This document shows positions 20,703 to 30,716 of a stretch of 64,000 bases of DNA, piece by piece. The position numbers and the translations under genes were made by a program. Every line of letters begins with the position of its first letter. Positions within the stretch are counted from its first letter, which is position 1. A model generated the notes under the pieces. It was given only the letters and a program-made list of their open reading frames with translations. It made no database searches and was not told the origin of the DNA. This stretch comes from Paenibacillus pasadenensis (GTDB lineage: Bacteria > Bacillota > Bacilli > Paenibacillales > Paenibacillaceae): positions 1 through 64,000 of the forward strand of contig NZ_JAMBOT010000007.1 in NCBI RefSeq assembly GCF_023715725.1, read 5' to 3'.

Positions 20703-21643
20703 GCCGTATACCTCCTCTTCCGGTTCGAGCTGTTCAGGAACCATAACATGAGAGCGATGATGACGATAATCAGCAAGAAGTAGAACCATGCCAGCGCGCT
20801 CGCATACCCGTATCCGGTTGACACATTGAACATGTGCTTGCGGATTTGCTCCATGACCGGATTAATCGGTGAAGTAAACAGATCAACCGTTGTATACAGA
20901 AGGTTCAGGGCGATGAAAGGCACGATGCTGGGGAGCGTAATTTTCCAGAAGCTCTCCCACGGCGAAGCGCCGTCGATCCGAACTGCTTCGTATATCGTCC
21001 GCGACACCGTTTGGAACCCGGCGATAAAGATCAGAATCTGTACGCCCGAGGACCAGAGGATAATAATGATCATGCTTAGCAGGCTAATAATCGGCTCCGC
21101 AAGCGAAGAGCTGAAGTTCTCTTCCACGAAGGTGTCGATGCCGTATTGCGAGATGAAAGGAACGTCTCCGGCGCCTTGCTGGAACAGCTCTGTCAGAACC
21201 TGGCCAGTCGAGAAAATAACGGGAAGGAAAAATATGGCCCGATATATAAAACGGCCTGGAAAGTTCTGATTAAGCAGAATGGCGACTAATAGAGCAAAGA
21301 TAATGATGATTGGCAGAATTAGAATCATTTGCTGGAAAAAGGCGATAATCTGTACGCCGTATTCGTTGTCTTTCAACAAAGCGTCCCGATAGTTTTGCAG
21401 CCCGATCCACTCGTACTTGAAGCCCTCTCCAGTAAAACGCACTTTATTGAAGGTCAGGTAGAGCGACCAGCAAATTGGAAACGCCATGAAAACGAGGAAT
21501 CCGATGATCCACGGAAGCATGAACAAGTATCCCATGCCGTACTCATTCCATCTGAACAGGAATTTCGCCCTTTTGCGGCTGCGCAGCTCCGATTTCTCAT
21601 TGCTTTCGGGTCTGCTTTCATTACTCTGGATGACCGGGTTCAT
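20699..21643 (-). CDS. Sugar ABC transporter permease, MalF type
   Basis: A 314-residue permease with a hydrophilic N-terminal tail, about six transmembrane helices and the EAA loop I-Y-E-A-V-R-I-D-G-A-S. GGGAGGG precedes the ATG. It overlaps both neighbours by four bases (21640-21643 and 20699-20702), so translation of glycosidase, MalF and MalG is coupled. Confidence 0.9.
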   Translation of the reverse strand: MNPVIQSNESRPESNEKSELRSRKRAKFLFRWNEYGMGYLFMLPWIIGFLVFMAFPICWSLYLTFNKVRFTGEGFKYEWIGLQNYRDALLKDNEYGVQIIAFFQQMILILPIIIIFALLVAILLNQNFPGRFIYRAIFFLPVIFSTGQVLTELFQQGAGDVPFISQYGIDTFVEENFSSSLAEPIISLLSMIIIILWSSGVQILIFIAGFQTVSRTIYEAVRIDGASPWESFWKITLPSIVPFIALNLLYTTVDLFTSPINPVMEQIRKHMFNVSTGYGYASALAWFYFLLIIVIIALMLWFLNSSNRKRRYTA

Positions 21644-23835
21644 CGGCTCCCTCCCTTCTCCACGCGGAACGATTTGCTGTTGTAATCGACCGTTACGCTG
21701 ACTCCATTGGCGTATTCGGTTACGAACACGTTGTCGGACAGCTGCCGGTGATCCTTAATCGGCTGGTCGTACGTAGAAGCCAGCCCATCAAAATCCTTGT
21801 ACTCCTTGAGCAGCTTATCTTTCCAGAACTCATAACGGCTGCTGTAAACGCCCCATGAATAAGTGTCCAGCAGCGTCCGCGTCGACTCATGCGTCAGGAT
21901 GAAGGCCGGAACCGCGCCATACTCGATTGCCTTCAAAAATTCCTTTTCATAGTCGTTGCGGACATTTCCGTCGCCCATGTTGTAGCTGATGCTGCCGTGC
22001 AGAACGATTGGCATGAACGGAACCATTTCGTCTACGCCGTACTGATCGTTTACATCGTTCGGGACTCCCTGGATATGCTTGGCGTATTTCAAGGAATATG
22101 CGTTTCCAAAATAAACTCCATTTGTTCCAAGCTCTTCATTCGCGTATTGCTGCATCTGCTGGAACACTTGAGCCGTATCCTCACGCTGGAAGTTGTACTT
22201 TGGATTGTAGTCGCGATAAATGGCGGAACCAATGCCGTCAAACTGGAGGCCGTCAACGCCAAATTTCTTCAGGTTCTGTCCAATATTTTTTGTCAGGTTA
22301 TACGCTACGTTCGGGTTGAACCAGAACCAGCCTCCGTCAATCAGCACGTTGCCTTCAATGGAACGAATGCCGAATGTTTTGGGAGAGTGTTTAACAAACT
22401 CCGTATCCGCTTCGGTCACTTTTGCCTGGAACATAACTTTGTAGCCGTTCTCGTGCGCGGAGTCGACAAACGACTTTAATGCTTTGTCTCCGCCAAGCTT
22501 GCCTTCGAGCGAGAACGTCCGCTTTTCGCTGAGGCTTCCGTCCTTCAGCCAGGCTTCGTAAGTAATGTTCATTGCTTCAACGCCGGATTTTTTGAGATCC
22601 TCTTGAATGAACTTTGCTTGCGGGAACGTCGTTGCCGGCGCATATCCCGCATAACCGTTCCAATCCGAGTCTCCCGCGATCAGCGTCAGATCGAGCGGCA
22701 CATGATCGACCGGTTCCAGCTTCGAGGTGATCTTCTCCGAATCCAGCATGTACTTCCGGTAGGCTTGAGCCATTCCTACATAATCGGCGTCGTCGCCGGT
22801 GAGGAAACGATATTCCACCGCTCTGTCCTGTTTGGTCATCTGTTCCTGAAACGCGCGGACGGATGCTCCTCCAAGGCTTAAGCGGCGATCATACTCCTGT
22901 CTGTAAATAAACTTGGCGCTTACCGAGTTCATGGTGCCTACAGCTCCAGATGGAATCGCCTTAATCCAAGCGGTGAATTCTCCCTTGTCGATAATAGCGA
23001 CAAACGCGTTATCTCCCTGTTTCATGCCGAATACCGGCAGTGCAAGCGGAGCCATATTCGTCTCAGGGAACTGATTGCCCGTGTATTCCGGTCCGTATAT
23101 CGGCTGCTCATAACCTTTGCCGACCAGAATATTCTTTTGCGGGAAACGAATCAGGCCGCCCGGACCGTCGGGTATGAACATGTAGCCCGCTTCCGCTTCC
23201 GGTGCTGCCGCTCCGAAGAATGGCAAAGACTCAATGGAAATGAGCCGGAACTCAGCTTTTTCGGTAATGCTTTCGACGGGAATATTCACCTTCAGGCCAT
23301 TTTCGGTCAGCTCATATTCCATTCGAAAGCCAATTTTGATGTCCTTGAAATGATAGTCTGCTGCAAAGCCGGTTTCCGTACGGCTATACTTGACCTCCAG
23401 CTGCTCATCCTTGGCGTTTTTAATTTGCCGCTGGATTTTGGAGGATGTGAAATATTCCATAATGAACGCCGACTCCAGGTTCGTGCGGAGCAGTCCGGAT
23501 ACTTTCTCCTTTGCAAGCTGTTCCGGAGTTGCAAAAGCTTTCCACTCAAAACCTGTTTCCGCGTCACGTACGGCGACATTGCCCGTTGCTTCATGAAGCA
23601 GCAATGCGTACCGCCCGTTTTCCTTGATCGTCGTCCATCCCTTTGCGTCGGCTGCGCCGGATCCCAGCGAAGTCCCTTGCGCTACAGGCATAAAGTTGGA
23701 CTTCCTTGGCTCAAAATCCACCTTTCCCGATAGGTCGGGAGCGGACAAGATCGAATAGAGCCATACCGCCAACAGCACGATAGCAACCGCGGCCGTAATG
23801 GTTACTTTCCGATTTTTCCAGATCGGTTTATCCAA
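21640..23835 (-). CDS. DUF5696-type glycosidase-like protein, membrane-anchored
   Basis: A 731-residue protein with one transmembrane segment (about 11-28) and the rest outside. A beta-rich N-terminal half is followed by a TIM-barrel-like half with F-M-I/V strand ends and acidic motifs such as G-L-Q-F-D-G-I-G-S and W-F-W-F-N-P-N. I recognise it as DUF5696, which I recall in Paenibacillus sugar loci and which resembles endo-alpha-N-acetylgalactosaminidase-type barrels; no activity is assigned. It starts with TTG, supported by AGGAGG nine bases upstream, and overlaps the NHL-Yip1 stop. Being fused by overlap to importer genes, it probably trims oligosaccharide at the membrane before uptake. Confidence 0.75.
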   Translation of the reverse strand: MDKPIWKNRKVTITAAVAIVLLAVWLYSILSAPDLSGKVDFEPRKSNFMPVAQGTSLGSGAADAKGWTTIKENGRYALLLHEATGNVAVRDAETGFEWKAFATPEQLAKEKVSGLLRTNLESAFIMEYFTSSKIQRQIKNAKDEQLEVKYSRTETGFAADYHFKDIKIGFRMEYELTENGLKVNIPVESITEKAEFRLISIESLPFFGAAAPEAEAGYMFIPDGPGGLIRFPQKNILVGKGYEQPIYGPEYTGNQFPETNMAPLALPVFGMKQGDNAFVAIIDKGEFTAWIKAIPSGAVGTMNSVSAKFIYRQEYDRRLSLGGASVRAFQEQMTKQDRAVEYRFLTGDDADYVGMAQAYRKYMLDSEKITSKLEPVDHVPLDLTLIAGDSDWNGYAGYAPATTFPQAKFIQEDLKKSGVEAMNITYEAWLKDGSLSEKRTFSLEGKLGGDKALKSFVDSAHENGYKVMFQAKVTEADTEFVKHSPKTFGIRSIEGNVLIDGGWFWFNPNVAYNLTKNIGQNLKKFGVDGLQFDGIGSAIYRDYNPKYNFQREDTAQVFQQMQQYANEELGTNGVYFGNAYSLKYAKHIQGVPNDVNDQYGVDEMVPFMPIVLHGSISYNMGDGNVRNDYEKEFLKAIEYGAVPAFILTHESTRTLLDTYSWGVYSSRYEFWKDKLLKEYKDFDGLASTYDQPIKDHRQLSDNVFVTEYANGVSVTVDYNSKSFRVEKGGSR

Positions 23836-25879
23836 GGAACGTCACCTCCTTATACAGCTGATAGCCAAAGTCCCATAGGTTGAAGGTAAGACCAGCGCTT
23901 ACGGCAATGAAAATCCAGATAATGCCGATTGTAATCGCGGTCGTAATCGAATTCCGAATGTTTTCGATGAATTCGAAGTTGTGGGTGACTTGAGCCTTCA
24001 CGATAAAGAGAGTGATAATCCATAACCACATTACAATGGATAAGGACGAGATCAATACTTTCTCCTCAAGCACCAAAATGTTGGACAGAATCATAATCGG
24101 AATCGAGAATACGACAAACGGCACCATTGCAAATATCGACCCCTGGAACACCTCGCGGAAACGTCCTTCTCCGTCTTTGATTGTGCTGACCAGATAGTTG
24201 GCAACAATCCAGGTAACGATTGGAGCAAGGAACGGAAGCAAGTCAATCCACCATACAACAGCTTTCAGGTTGATTGGGTTGAAGGTAAATCCGGTCCAAT
24301 ACAGGCTTACAATTTTCACAAAAATAATAAGAATAGCGATAATGCCGAGCGTTAAGTAAGATACGTTTCTCCCTTTCAGGCGGTAAAAGCCGTCATAGGG
24401 ATGAATCATCGTATAGAGAGCTGTTTGCAAATCATCCAGCACCATCTGTACAACCTTTGGCAAGCGGCGTTTGAGCGCCCCGGCATAAGGTTTCACAGCA
24501 AAGCGGTAAAGCAGCCAAAGAGCAAGGAGAGAAACCAGCGTAAGCACGAAGTATTTTTCGATCCAGCGCATCCGGTACGTCCAAAACGCTTCCGAGTAGC
24601 CTTCCGCATCGTACGTAATTTTGAAATACTCCATCGCTGCTTCAATATTGCCTTCTTTATTGGCCACCTCGGCAAGACCGCTGTAGATCAAGCTAATCAG
24701 CTCGTTCTGCTCGACAACCTCCTGCCAGTTCGCCTTGCTCTTCTCGTAATCTCCTTCGTAATAATCCGTAGCGGCTTGGAAAAACGTAGTGCCGAAGCCA
24801 GTGCGGTTATACATCTGAATCAAGTTGAGATTACTGTCCAGAACGAGCAGATCATTGCGGGAGTTAATATCGATGCTTACCGGATTGGAAAGAATGCCTC
24901 TCTGGTCCGGCTCCTGCAGCGTTTTGCCGAAACGGAACAGCTCCGTGCCGCTCGGGCTGTAAATCGTAATGGTGCCCTTTCCACGCGTTTCGCGGCTCGA
25001 CAGCCGCTGGTCAAGCACATAGATGAATTGATTGCTGTCCAGAGCGACATCGACAAGCTGCGCCGAGTCATGCTTTACGCCCTTCAGGCTGTTGCTGCCG
25101 CCAGCGCTCAATTGTTTGATCTGGTCGCTTTCCGCGCCGGTTGTTGTTGTGAAAATAAAACCCTCATCGCTCAACGTTACGTTGCTGACTTCCTGCGGAC
25201 GAATCGCCGTTTCCTTCTCCAGCTGCTCTTCCGTAAAAATCAGCCGCTTGATGCGGTCCATCAACGTTGCGCTTGATTTGTTGCCTCCGAAAAAGCCGGT
25301 GAATTCGTCCTCTTTACCGATTCTCATGAGCCCTTGATAGGAGCCGCGGGATACCGCGTAAAGTACGTTGCGGTCGTCAACGACGATTTTCACAGGCACA
25401 AAATAGTAGCTTTCCGGTAAAAATTGCGAGTCCGGTTTTTTCAGCTCTTTCGTGAACACGCCTTCACTGTTGTAAATAACGACGCGCTGATTGCCTGTGT
25501 CTGCCACATAGATCATGCCGTCGTGAGTGACAAACACTCCTTCCGGCCCGCTCAGCCTGCCTGGCCCTTCCTCAGTGCCAATGGCACGAATCCATTTTCC
25601 CTTATCATCCAGTTGCACGACACGGTTGTTTCCCGTATCCGCCACATAAATGTCGTCATTATCAGCTACAAACAAATCCGCCGGCCGGTTCAGCGCGGTG
25701 TCTCCAGAGCCAACGATCATATCTCCCGTCGTATACACATCCTGCATATAGGAGATCCATTCCTGGCCAGTGCCATGATTCACATAAAACGTATCGTATG
25801 GCTCTGAGGCGCTGGCGGAGGCGGGAAAAAGCATGATGACGATGAGTGCAATCCAAATGATTTTCCTGCTTTTGAGCAT
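23828..25879 (-). CDS. NHL-repeat beta-propeller fused to a Yip1-like membrane domain
   Basis: A 683-residue protein. The start at 25879 is chosen for its GGAGGGG site five bases upstream and the signal-like N-terminus it exposes (M-L-K-S-R ... A-S-A-S-A); a start at 25930 overlaps the previous stop but lacks these. Residues about 45-350 hold NHL repeats (P-A-D-L-F-V ... D-T-G-N-N-R-V, and D-T-G-N-Q-R-V), predicted to form an extracellular propeller. A TPR-like stretch (about 360-430) leads to a transmembrane helix and a five- or six-helix Yip1-family domain (about 490-683). Yip1 proteins are membrane organisers of unclear role in bacteria. Lying between importer permeases and a glycosidase, it could be a scaffold or substrate sensor of the uptake complex. 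Confidence 0.75.
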   Translation of the reverse strand: MLKSRKIIWIALIVIMLFPASASASEPYDTFYVNHGTGQEWISYMQDVYTTGDMIVGSGDTALNRPADLFVADNDDIYVADTGNNRVVQLDDKGKWIRAIGTEEGPGRLSGPEGVFVTHDGMIYVADTGNQRVVIYNSEGVFTKELKKPDSQFLPESYYFVPVKIVVDDRNVLYAVSRGSYQGLMRIGKEDEFTGFFGGNKSSATLMDRIKRLIFTEEQLEKETAIRPQEVSNVTLSDEGFIFTTTTGAESDQIKQLSAGGSNSLKGVKHDSAQLVDVALDSNQFIYVLDQRLSSRETRGKGTITIYSPSGTELFRFGKTLQEPDQRGILSNPVSIDINSRNDLLVLDSNLNLIQMYNRTGFGTTFFQAATDYYEGDYEKSKANWQEVVEQNELISLIYSGLAEVANKEGNIEAAMEYFKITYDAEGYSEAFWTYRMRWIEKYFVLTLVSLLALWLLYRFAVKPYAGALKRRLPKVVQMVLDDLQTALYTMIHPYDGFYRLKGRNVSYLTLGIIAILIIFVKIVSLYWTGFTFNPINLKAVVWWIDLLPFLAPIVTWIVANYLVSTIKDGEGRFREVFQGSIFAMVPFVVFSIPIMILSNILVLEEKVLISSLSIVMWLWIITLFIVKAQVTHNFEFIENIRNSITTAITIGIIWIFIAVSAGLTFNLWDFGYQLYKEVTFLG

Positions 25880-25926
25880 GCAAGCCCCTCCTTCCCGATC
25901 CACTTGCGTTTTGCATCGCTCCGCCA

Positions 25927-26799
25927 TCATTTCACGCCGGAATGGACCATCGTTTCCATCATTCGTTTTTGGAACAGAAGAAAAATGATCAAGTTCGGCA
26001 GAAACATAAGCAATCCGGCTGCCGCTGCAATTCCCTGTCCGGCAATTGTGTTACCTCCGGCTCCTGCAGACGTAAGAGTCGTAATGTAATACGGCAGCGT
26101 CTTCATGGTTTCATCCTGCATAAACAAAGTGGATGCCTGCGTATCGCCCCATACGGCTTGAATCGTAATGATTGAAATCGTCGCAACAGCCGGGAACGCC
26201 AGCGGCAAAACCAATCTGGCAAATATTCTGAGCTCCGTCGCTCCGTCGATTTTGGCCGCTTCGATCAAGTCGTTTGGAATCTGGTCGATAAATTGCTTCA
26301 TTAGAAACACCGCGACCGGCGAAGCGATAAACGGGAGAATATGTCCCAGATACGTATTGTTGATGTTCAGCCAGCTGATAACGAGGTAGCGGGGGATGCC
26401 TACCGTTTCAGGCGCATACATCAGAGCCAGCATAATAATGGCCATCACCAGCGACTTGAAATAAAACTTGTGCTTCGACAATACGTATGCGGCCATCAGA
26501 CTTGTAAAAATGACTGCGAACAGCGTACACACAACAACGATCAAGCTGTTGAACATATACCGGGTGAACGGAACAGCGCCAGTCGCTGTTTTCATAATGA
26601 GATCGTTGAAGTTCTGAAAGGTCGGCTGCCTGACGATAAACGTCGGCGGATAGTTGAACAGCTCGCTGAACGGCTTGAACGCATGGTTGAAAATAAAGAG
26701 AATGGGAAGAAACAGAAACGCCGCTACAAGAACCAGAGAGATCAGCAGCACAATCTCCGACCAGCTCATTCTCTTAATTTGATAAATAATCGCTCCCAC
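25927..26799 (-). CDS. Sugar ABC transporter permease, MalG type (second pair)
   Basis: A 290-residue permease with six predicted helices and the EAA loop I-E-A-A-K-I-D-G-A-T. It starts with GTG, three bases after the preceding stop, with GGAAGG nine bases upstream. Its partner is the 321-residue permease just before it. Confidence 0.9.
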   Translation of the reverse strand: MGAIIYQIKRMSWSEIVLLISLVLVAAFLFLPILFIFNHAFKPFSELFNYPPTFIVRQPTFQNFNDLIMKTATGAVPFTRYMFNSLIVVVCTLFAVIFTSLMAAYVLSKHKFYFKSLVMAIIMLALMYAPETVGIPRYLVISWLNINNTYLGHILPFIASPVAVFLMKQFIDQIPNDLIEAAKIDGATELRIFARLVLPLAFPAVATISIITIQAVWGDTQASTLFMQDETMKTLPYYITTLTSAGAGGNTIAGQGIAAAAGLLMFLPNLIIFLLFQKRMMETMVHSGVK

Positions 26800-26801
26800 C
26801 G

Positions 26802-27767
26802 CTATTCACCTTCCTTTTGACCAAACAGGCGGTAGCTGAGTTTCATGGCAAAATATGAGATGACTAGCAGCACGACGGAAACCATGGATGCGTAACCAAG
26901 CTCATATCTCAAAAACGCGTAATCGTCGACATGGTTTAAGATCAAATGCCCGGAATACTGCGGACTGATCGGCGCACCGGACAGCTGTGTTGAGATCGCG
27001 CCTGCCTTCAGCGTTCCGACAATTGCCATGACGGAGCTGAACAGCATTTGCGGTTTCATCGATGGAACGGTAATGTAGAAAATCTCCTGCAGGCGGTTGG
27101 CAATACCGTCGATGCGGCCCGCTTCATACAGCTCGCGGTTGACCGTATCAAAGCCGGCAAGCATTGCCAGAAAGCCGACGTTAAAGCCCATCCATACCGT
27201 AACCACGATCATGATATCCAGGAAGTAATCCGGCGTTTGCAGCCACAAAATCGGTGCTTTGATAAAACCGAATTTGAGCAAAAAGTGGTTGAGATAACCG
27301 ACATAGTCACCGCTGAACGCAGCCTGCCACACGACTGTCAGCGCAAGCCCTCCGACCATGGAGGGCGCGTATATGGCCAGTGCGACGATATCCCGGACGC
27401 TTTTTGGCAGCTGGTAGATGAGCCAAGCCAGGAAAAAGGTCAGCACATAACCGACAGGTCCGACAAAAAAGGCGAATTTGATCGTGTTCGGCAGAGCGTA
27501 TTTCATGAAAATCTGATCCTGGGTAATGAGCGAGATAAAGTTGTCAAAGCCGACAAAACGCGGCATATGAAACCCGTCATACGAGGTGAAGCTCATGAAC
27601 ATCGCCATAAACACCGGGACTAGAATAAACAGCGTAAAACAGATCAGGAACGGCGCCAGGAAAATGTACGACAGGCGCTGCCTCCATAATGCCGACAGCA
27701 TTTTTTGAATCGAGATGGCGGGCATCATGCGCATGGGACGCTTTGTGGTCGTTAGATTTGGTTTCAT
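26802..27767 (-). CDS. Sugar ABC transporter permease, MalF type (second pair)
   Basis: A 321-residue permease. The ATG at 27767 is preferred because it shares one base with the previous stop (TAATG) and follows a GGGGGG ribosome site; a TTG six codons earlier has none. It has six predicted helices and the EAA-type loop L-Y-E-A-G-R-I-D-G-I. It is expected to work with the large binding protein encoded immediately before it. Confidence 0.9.
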   Translation of the reverse strand: MKPNLTTTKRPMRMMPAISIQKMLSALWRQRLSYIFLAPFLICFTLFILVPVFMAMFMSFTSYDGFHMPRFVGFDNFISLITQDQIFMKYALPNTIKFAFFVGPVGYVLTFFLAWLIYQLPKSVRDIVALAIYAPSMVGGLALTVVWQAAFSGDYVGYLNHFLLKFGFIKAPILWLQTPDYFLDIMIVVTVWMGFNVGFLAMLAGFDTVNRELYEAGRIDGIANRLQEIFYITVPSMKPQMLFSSVMAIVGTLKAGAISTQLSGAPISPQYSGHLILNHVDDYAFLRYELGYASMVSVVLLVISYFAMKLSYRLFGQKEGE

Positions 27768-30697
27768 TAACGAGAGGCCCCCCAATCGTATGGCTTAATA
27801 TCGGAATCCATACGCAAATCCTGCGATGATGTGATCCCCAGATTTTTTTGTTTTCTAAGCATTTCTTTTTCAAGCGAACTGATTGATTTATCCAGAGATT
27901 CCTTCGGCGGAACCTTGTCAACAACAACCCGGTTCCAGGCGAACTCCAATTCACGAGTCAGGAAGTAGCCGCCAGGCACGTTTGGCACGTTTTTGATCCA
28001 GCGATTTTGCTCCAGAATCGCGCTCAGATCGTCCGGCGACCAAGGCATTGTAGCCAGCGCGTTCATATTGGCCGTATTCCAGCGGTACTCAACGCCGAAG
28101 TACGATTCAATGTTGCTGCCGTACTGCCGCTGAACTTCATCCGAGGTCCACCATTTAAGGAAGGTCCAAGCTTCTTCCTTTTTATCGCTTTTGTCCAGAA
28201 TCATCGAAGCCATCTGTCCGTTCTGAGCCCATCTTGCAATTTCCCCGTCGCCCTGCGCGATGCCTGGCATCGGTGCAACGCCCCAGTCTCCGCGGATTTC
28301 CGGCGCCGAGGACAGCAGCTGGAGATAAGTGTTGAAATCGGCTACGCCGATCGGCATGTCTCCCAGCTTGAAGTGGTTAAAGAAGGATGGAACGTCTTTT
28401 GGAAGACCGTACTTCGTGAACAACTCGGCCCATAACTTGAATCCGTCATAGGCTCCGTCCGTATTGAATCCAGGGCGAAGGCCGTCTTCCGAGTAAAACT
28501 CCGCTCCATTCATGTAGAAAAACGGCGCAAAGTCTTTATTCGGATAGTAGAAGGTCATTCCGGCTTCCTGCAGCGAAGGAAGCAGCTTTTTCACATCGTC
28601 CCATGTTTGCGGAAGCTCTTCCCCGAGTCTCTCCATCACGCTTTTCCGATAGAACATAAGATGGAAGATTTGCGTTTCCGGAAGAGCGAAGACGCCTTGG
28701 TTGTATTGGAACGCCCTCATTCCGCCTGGATGAAACCGCTTTACAATTTCTTCATAATCACTGAACTTCGTAAGGTCGGCTGCTGCTCCCCGCATTGCAA
28801 AATCCACCGGGGTATCCTGCCATACGCCGAGCACTGCATCCGGCTGATCGCCGCCGGCGTTGCTCAAAATCAGCGCATTCGGATCAGGCATTAGGTTAAC
28901 GTTTACTTTAATGCCGTACTTTTGCGTAAACTCCTGATTGATCATCTCTTGAAGCAGGTTGGCGTAATCGCGGTTACGGCCGATCCATACATTCAAGCTC
29001 TCTTTTTCGTTGAATTCACGCGTATCGTATTTTTGATAGAAGGTGCGGAAAAAGTTGCCCAGCATGTATGGCGCTTGAATCAATGCGCCAGATTCCTTCA
29101 AGCCGGTTTTAGTGCCAGGCTCTCGAACGACCAAATAATCTACCGTCATACCCTGCAGATTGTAAGACTCAAACCAGGCGCCCAGCTTTGATTCCGCATC
29201 AGCAAAGGAACGCAGCGAATTCGGAATTTTATCAACATCTGCCATCATGTCATCCACGATGGAAATGCCGGTTTTGATCGTGTTCGTAGCTGTCGAGGAG
29301 TTCTGGTTCATTCCGTTCAAATATCCTGTAATGGCGTCCAGTCTGTCCCGGATCGACTGAAGCCTCGTTTTGATATCTGGAATGTAGCTTGCCAAATCCC
29401 ACGTACGGGTGCTGTCACCGCTGTTCGCGCCGTAATCACCGGTTACTTTCCGGACTTCTCTCTCAAGCTCGTAAATGTCGTCGATCGTTTCGCTAAGCGA
29501 AAGATACGGACTGTTGACCCCCGATGCATCCGCTGTCATGCGTATAACGTGTTTGCCTTTTTCCAGATGGAACTGGTACGGCTTGCCTTCCGTGTCTTGA
29601 AGCGTGTAGATGTCCAGTCTCTTATTGTAAGGGAAGGTATAATGAAGCATTTCGCTAAATGGAACTTTTCCGTCGATTGCAATCGTACGGTATACATTGG
29701 TGTTGCCTTGATAACGCTGAAAATATTTGACGTCAAGCTCGTACATGCCGGTTTCCGGCACTTCAAACTCCCACTCAATCCACTCGCCGGGCTTTTTCCA
29801 GCGCTCTCCGTCAATAACGTTGTACTTAATTCTTCCGGCAGGATCAGGCGACACATGAGCCTCGTTGCGGCTGCCCGTCTGCACGGAGGTATGTGATTTT
29901 TGCTTGTAAAGCTCCGCCTCGATTTTGGTAAACCAGGATTTCCCTTCGCTCTTTGCGTCCGCATTTTTCAGGTATTCCGCATAGGCCGGAATTTGAGCAG
30001 GAGCAATGAAACGAATGGTTTTCCACAGCATCGGCTCGTTCTGGGCTTCAAACCGGATCGTGTGTTTACCCTTCGCCAAGTAAAACTCCAGCGGCTTGGA
30101 GGAAAGGTTAAAGTCGGAATAAACCATCGACTTCCAGCCTGGGATCTGGACTTGTTGGGAACGGATTTCATTTCCCAGCACATCCTTATTGTAAGGAACG
30201 GTTTTATCCCGCCAATGCTTAACGAATTCAATGGAACCGGCTTCAGCAAACGGAGCTTTTCCGTCGATTTTCAGTCCGTAATTGATCGAGACGCTGCTTT
30301 CGCTTGCCGATGTATACAGCACCTCCAAATTGTAGAGACCGTCCTCCGGAATGTCGATCTCCCACTCCACGGCGCCGCTTCCATTTTTCCAGTCCAGAAC
30401 TTCCGTTCCAGATTCGGCGTCTTTTACCTTCTCCGTCCTCGCACTGCCGGAAACGGTTGTATACGCTGCCGCCTGAATCTCGATCGGCTGACCGGCATAG
30501 CTTTTTTTGCCTGCTGCCGTATTCTCGCGCAGCAGCGACTGATAGAACGGGATGCCCTGATCGTTTTTCTCCGGCACCTTCACGTTATCGGCCGAGATCG
30601 TCGTAAAGGAGTTTTTGTCCGTAACAGATTTAATGCTGTAATACCCTACGACGACGGCAATAATCGCTAAATATATGAGGGGCTTGCGATATTTCAT
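27767..30697 (-). CDS. Membrane-anchored solute-binding protein fused to two carbohydrate-binding-like domains
   Basis: A 976-residue protein from the ATG at 30697, which has GGAGG seven bases upstream; upstream in-frame codons look spurious. It begins with an uncleaved-looking transmembrane helix (K-P-L-I-Y-L-A-I-I-A-V-V-V), not a lipobox. Two related beta-sandwich regions follow (about 30-240 and 250-425), each with an I-E-A-E/I-Q-A-A opening and a closing K-G-K-H-x-I-R, as in CBM6/CBM35-type domains. A helical linker (about 430-560) leads to a family 1 solute-binding domain (about 590-930). At roughly twice the usual length, it appears to capture polymer and hand oligosaccharide to the adjoining permeases. 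Confidence 0.85.
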   Translation of the reverse strand: MKYRKPLIYLAIIAVVVGYYSIKSVTDKNSFTTISADNVKVPEKNDQGIPFYQSLLRENTAAGKKSYAGQPIEIQAAAYTTVSGSARTEKVKDAESGTEVLDWKNGSGAVEWEIDIPEDGLYNLEVLYTSASESSVSINYGLKIDGKAPFAEAGSIEFVKHWRDKTVPYNKDVLGNEIRSQQVQIPGWKSMVYSDFNLSSKPLEFYLAKGKHTIRFEAQNEPMLWKTIRFIAPAQIPAYAEYLKNADAKSEGKSWFTKIEAELYKQKSHTSVQTGSRNEAHVSPDPAGRIKYNVIDGERWKKPGEWIEWEFEVPETGMYELDVKYFQRYQGNTNVYRTIAIDGKVPFSEMLHYTFPYNKRLDIYTLQDTEGKPYQFHLEKGKHVIRMTADASGVNSPYLSLSETIDDIYELEREVRKVTGDYGANSGDSTRTWDLASYIPDIKTRLQSIRDRLDAITGYLNGMNQNSSTATNTIKTGISIVDDMMADVDKIPNSLRSFADAESKLGAWFESYNLQGMTVDYLVVREPGTKTGLKESGALIQAPYMLGNFFRTFYQKYDTREFNEKESLNVWIGRNRDYANLLQEMINQEFTQKYGIKVNVNLMPDPNALILSNAGGDQPDAVLGVWQDTPVDFAMRGAAADLTKFSDYEEIVKRFHPGGMRAFQYNQGVFALPETQIFHLMFYRKSVMERLGEELPQTWDDVKKLLPSLQEAGMTFYYPNKDFAPFFYMNGAEFYSEDGLRPGFNTDGAYDGFKLWAELFTKYGLPKDVPSFFNHFKLGDMPIGVADFNTYLQLLSSAPEIRGDWGVAPMPGIAQGDGEIARWAQNGQMASMILDKSDKKEEAWTFLKWWTSDEVQRQYGSNIESYFGVEYRWNTANMNALATMPWSPDDLSAILEQNRWIKNVPNVPGGYFLTRELEFAWNRVVVDKVPPKESLDKSISSLEKEMLRKQKNLGITSSQDLRMDSDIKPYDWGASR

Positions 30698-30716
30698 AAG
30701 AATGCCTCCGTTCCAT

